The position numbers and the translations under genes were made by a program. Positions 6,506 to 7,473 of a DNA stretch of 7,473 nt are shown here, in pieces. Below the pieces are notes generated by a model. It did no database searches and was not told the DNA's origin. It saw only the letters and a program-made list of their open reading frames with translations. The DNA is from a bacterium (lineage in GTDB: Bacteria; Desulfobacterota; Anaeroferrophillalia; Anaeroferrophillales; Anaeroferrophillaceae): assembly GCA_029940125.1 (NCBI GenBank), contig JAOZRP010000102.1, positions 1 to 7,473 of the forward strand. The letters run 5' to 3'. Numbering within the stretch: the stretch's first letter is position 1; each line of letters opens with the position of its first letter.

Positions 6506-7473
6506 ATGCGAAAGATCACTGTAGCTGCAAAGGGGGTGTTGGCCGGGATCCTGATGGTATTTATCTGTGCCGGGCTGCTGGAAGCCTCCAGCCAGATTTA
6601 TTTTGGCGCCCTTGCCGTCAGAAACCAGGCGACTTCTTCGATGATGGTCCTGCTGGAATGGGGTCCGGTGGAGGGGAGTGTTCCCGAGGACATCAGCTCC
6701 TTTAACATCTATCGAAAAGTCGGCAGCGGAAATTATGAAATAATAGGCCAAGTAGACAGTGGTCTGGTTTCCGAGGCGCAGCTGCAGACTTTCTTCGATG
6801 AACCGGGGGAGGAGCGGCAGAAGGAGGAAATTATCAATTGGCTTGCCGCCGCCTACCCGGACGATAATCCCGGCCCGGGGAATTTTGCCGGCATTCTCCA
6901 CTCCATACTGGATCCGGCGGATCCAAAGCACAACCCCATGCAGGCCCATTTCCTGAGCCGCTACAGCCGCGACGTTGCCCGCTCCCAAGGCCTGGCCTGG
7001 CTGGACAGAAGCGGAGTGCCGGCCGGAAACGTCAGCTATATGATTACAGGCATTTTGAACAATCAGAGTGAAACCGGTCCCCTGGGAAGGGTTGCGGTGG
7101 ACGCTTCGACCGAAACTATCCTGCCCGCACCCCAAAATTTCAGGCAGGTCCTGGTTTCCAGGTGTTCGGTGCTGCGGCGGCAGATTGACCACGGACGAAT
7201 CCATCTCAACTGGGAGGTGCCCACCACCCCGGAAGAGATGCCGTCGAGAATTCTCATTTACGGCTATGACATCTACCGCCTGGAAAAACCGGTTTCAGGA
7301 GCCTGCCCGGTTTTTGATTTCCGAACCTCGGTTTCCCCTGAAGTAGTCAAAATAAACCGCAACCCGGTTGTGGCTTCCGGCAATACTTCCGAAGAAGGTT
7401 TAGACAGCTACCAGGCCATAGACGAAGGCGACTTCCTGCAGAGCGGGACTGCCCTGGAGCCGGGTACGACGTA
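6506..7473 (+). CDS. Exported FN3-domain protein, 3' end outside the window
   Basis: The frame is open from ATG 6506 to the window edge, giving 322 residues of an incomplete protein. Residues 1-27 form a Sec signal peptide (MRK, then VLAGILMVFICAGLLEA); the cysteine at 21 follows Ile and makes a poor lipobox. Residues about 42-201 look like one FN3 domain. Its first strands (VLLEWGPV, SSFNIYRKVGSGNYEIIG) and last strands (WLDRSGVPAGNVSYMITGI, then NNQSETGP) are separated by a helical insertion of about 70 residues. A second FN3-like domain begins near 207 (LPAPQNF, IHLNWEVP, YGYDIYRLEK) and is still open at the edge with LEPGTT, the usual lead-in to a YYYRV-type strand. It is probably secreted or surface-exposed and co-expressed with the giant protein. 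FN3 modules usually mediate binding or spacing; the ligand is unknown. Confidence 0.88.
   Translation, partial: MRKITVAAKGVLAGILMVFICAGLLEASSQIYFGALAVRNQATSSMMVLLEWGPVEGSVPEDISSFNIYRKVGSGNYEIIGQVDSGLVSEAQLQTFFDEPGEERQKEEIINWLAAAYPDDNPGPGNFAGILHSILDPADPKHNPMQAHFLSRYSRDVARSQGLAWLDRSGVPAGNVSYMITGILNNQSETGPLGRVAVDASTETILPAPQNFRQVLVSRCSVLRRQIDHGRIHLNWEVPTTPEEMPSRILIYGYDIYRLEKPVSGACPVFDFRTSVSPEVVKINRNPVVASGNTSEEGLDSYQAIDEGDFLQSGTALEPGTT
6767..6985 (+). other. Helical insertion within the first FN3 domain
   Basis: Residues about 88-160 (from VSEAQLQTFFDEPGEE to SRYSRDVARS) are charged and helix-prone, rich in Glu, Gln, Asp and Pro. They interrupt the beta pattern between the C and E-G strands of the FN3-like domain. 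The boundaries are approximate and rest on sequence pattern only. Confidence 0.5.

Noticed and set aside
6398..7204. Minus-strand open frame of 268 codons opposite the second gene
   Set aside because: The + strand frame there has a signal peptide, a Shine-Dalgarno and FN3-like strands, so the antisense frame is taken as a shadow.

Overview
The window looks like one end of a secreted-protein operon from a GC-rich Gram-negative bacterium. A delta-proteobacterial lineage (Desulfobacterota, Geobacter or Desulfuromonas type) is my best guess. It rests on a textbook sigma-54 promoter, GC-rich coding DNA beside AT-rich intergenic DNA, and very long exported proteins built from CARDB and FN3-like modules. 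This is an inference; there is no rRNA or housekeeping marker to settle it.

Layout: positions 1-837 hold no convincing gene. The first 300 bases carry four consecutive hairpins, the last being a perfect 20-bp stem with a T-tract that reads as a (probably bidirectional) terminator. A sigma-54 (-24/-12) element follows at 391-406. Between its predicted transcript start (about 417) and the first gene lies an unusually long leader of about 420 nt. It contains a possible 47-codon small ORF with its own Shine-Dalgarno, a weak hairpin and an 11-bp tandem duplication.

Positions 838-6459 encode a 1,873-residue exported protein. In order it has a Sec signal peptide, a CARDB-type Ig-like domain, a long beta-rich unassigned region with three acidic Ca-binding-type loops, about 570 residues of mostly helical sequence without cysteine, and a C-terminal cysteine- and glycine-rich beta domain. 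I do not recognise the full-length protein as a named family. After 46 nt without a terminator, a second exported protein starts at 6506 and runs off the window. It is built of FN3-like domains, the first apparently split by a helical insertion of about 70 residues.

The two genes are co-directional, closely spaced, each with its own Shine-Dalgarno, and both encode exported modular proteins. They probably form an operon under sigma-54 (activator-dependent) control and act together outside the cytoplasm, perhaps as surface or extracellular structural/adhesive proteins. No catalytic motif, haem-binding CxxCH or transmembrane anchor beyond the signal peptides is visible, so the biochemical role is open.
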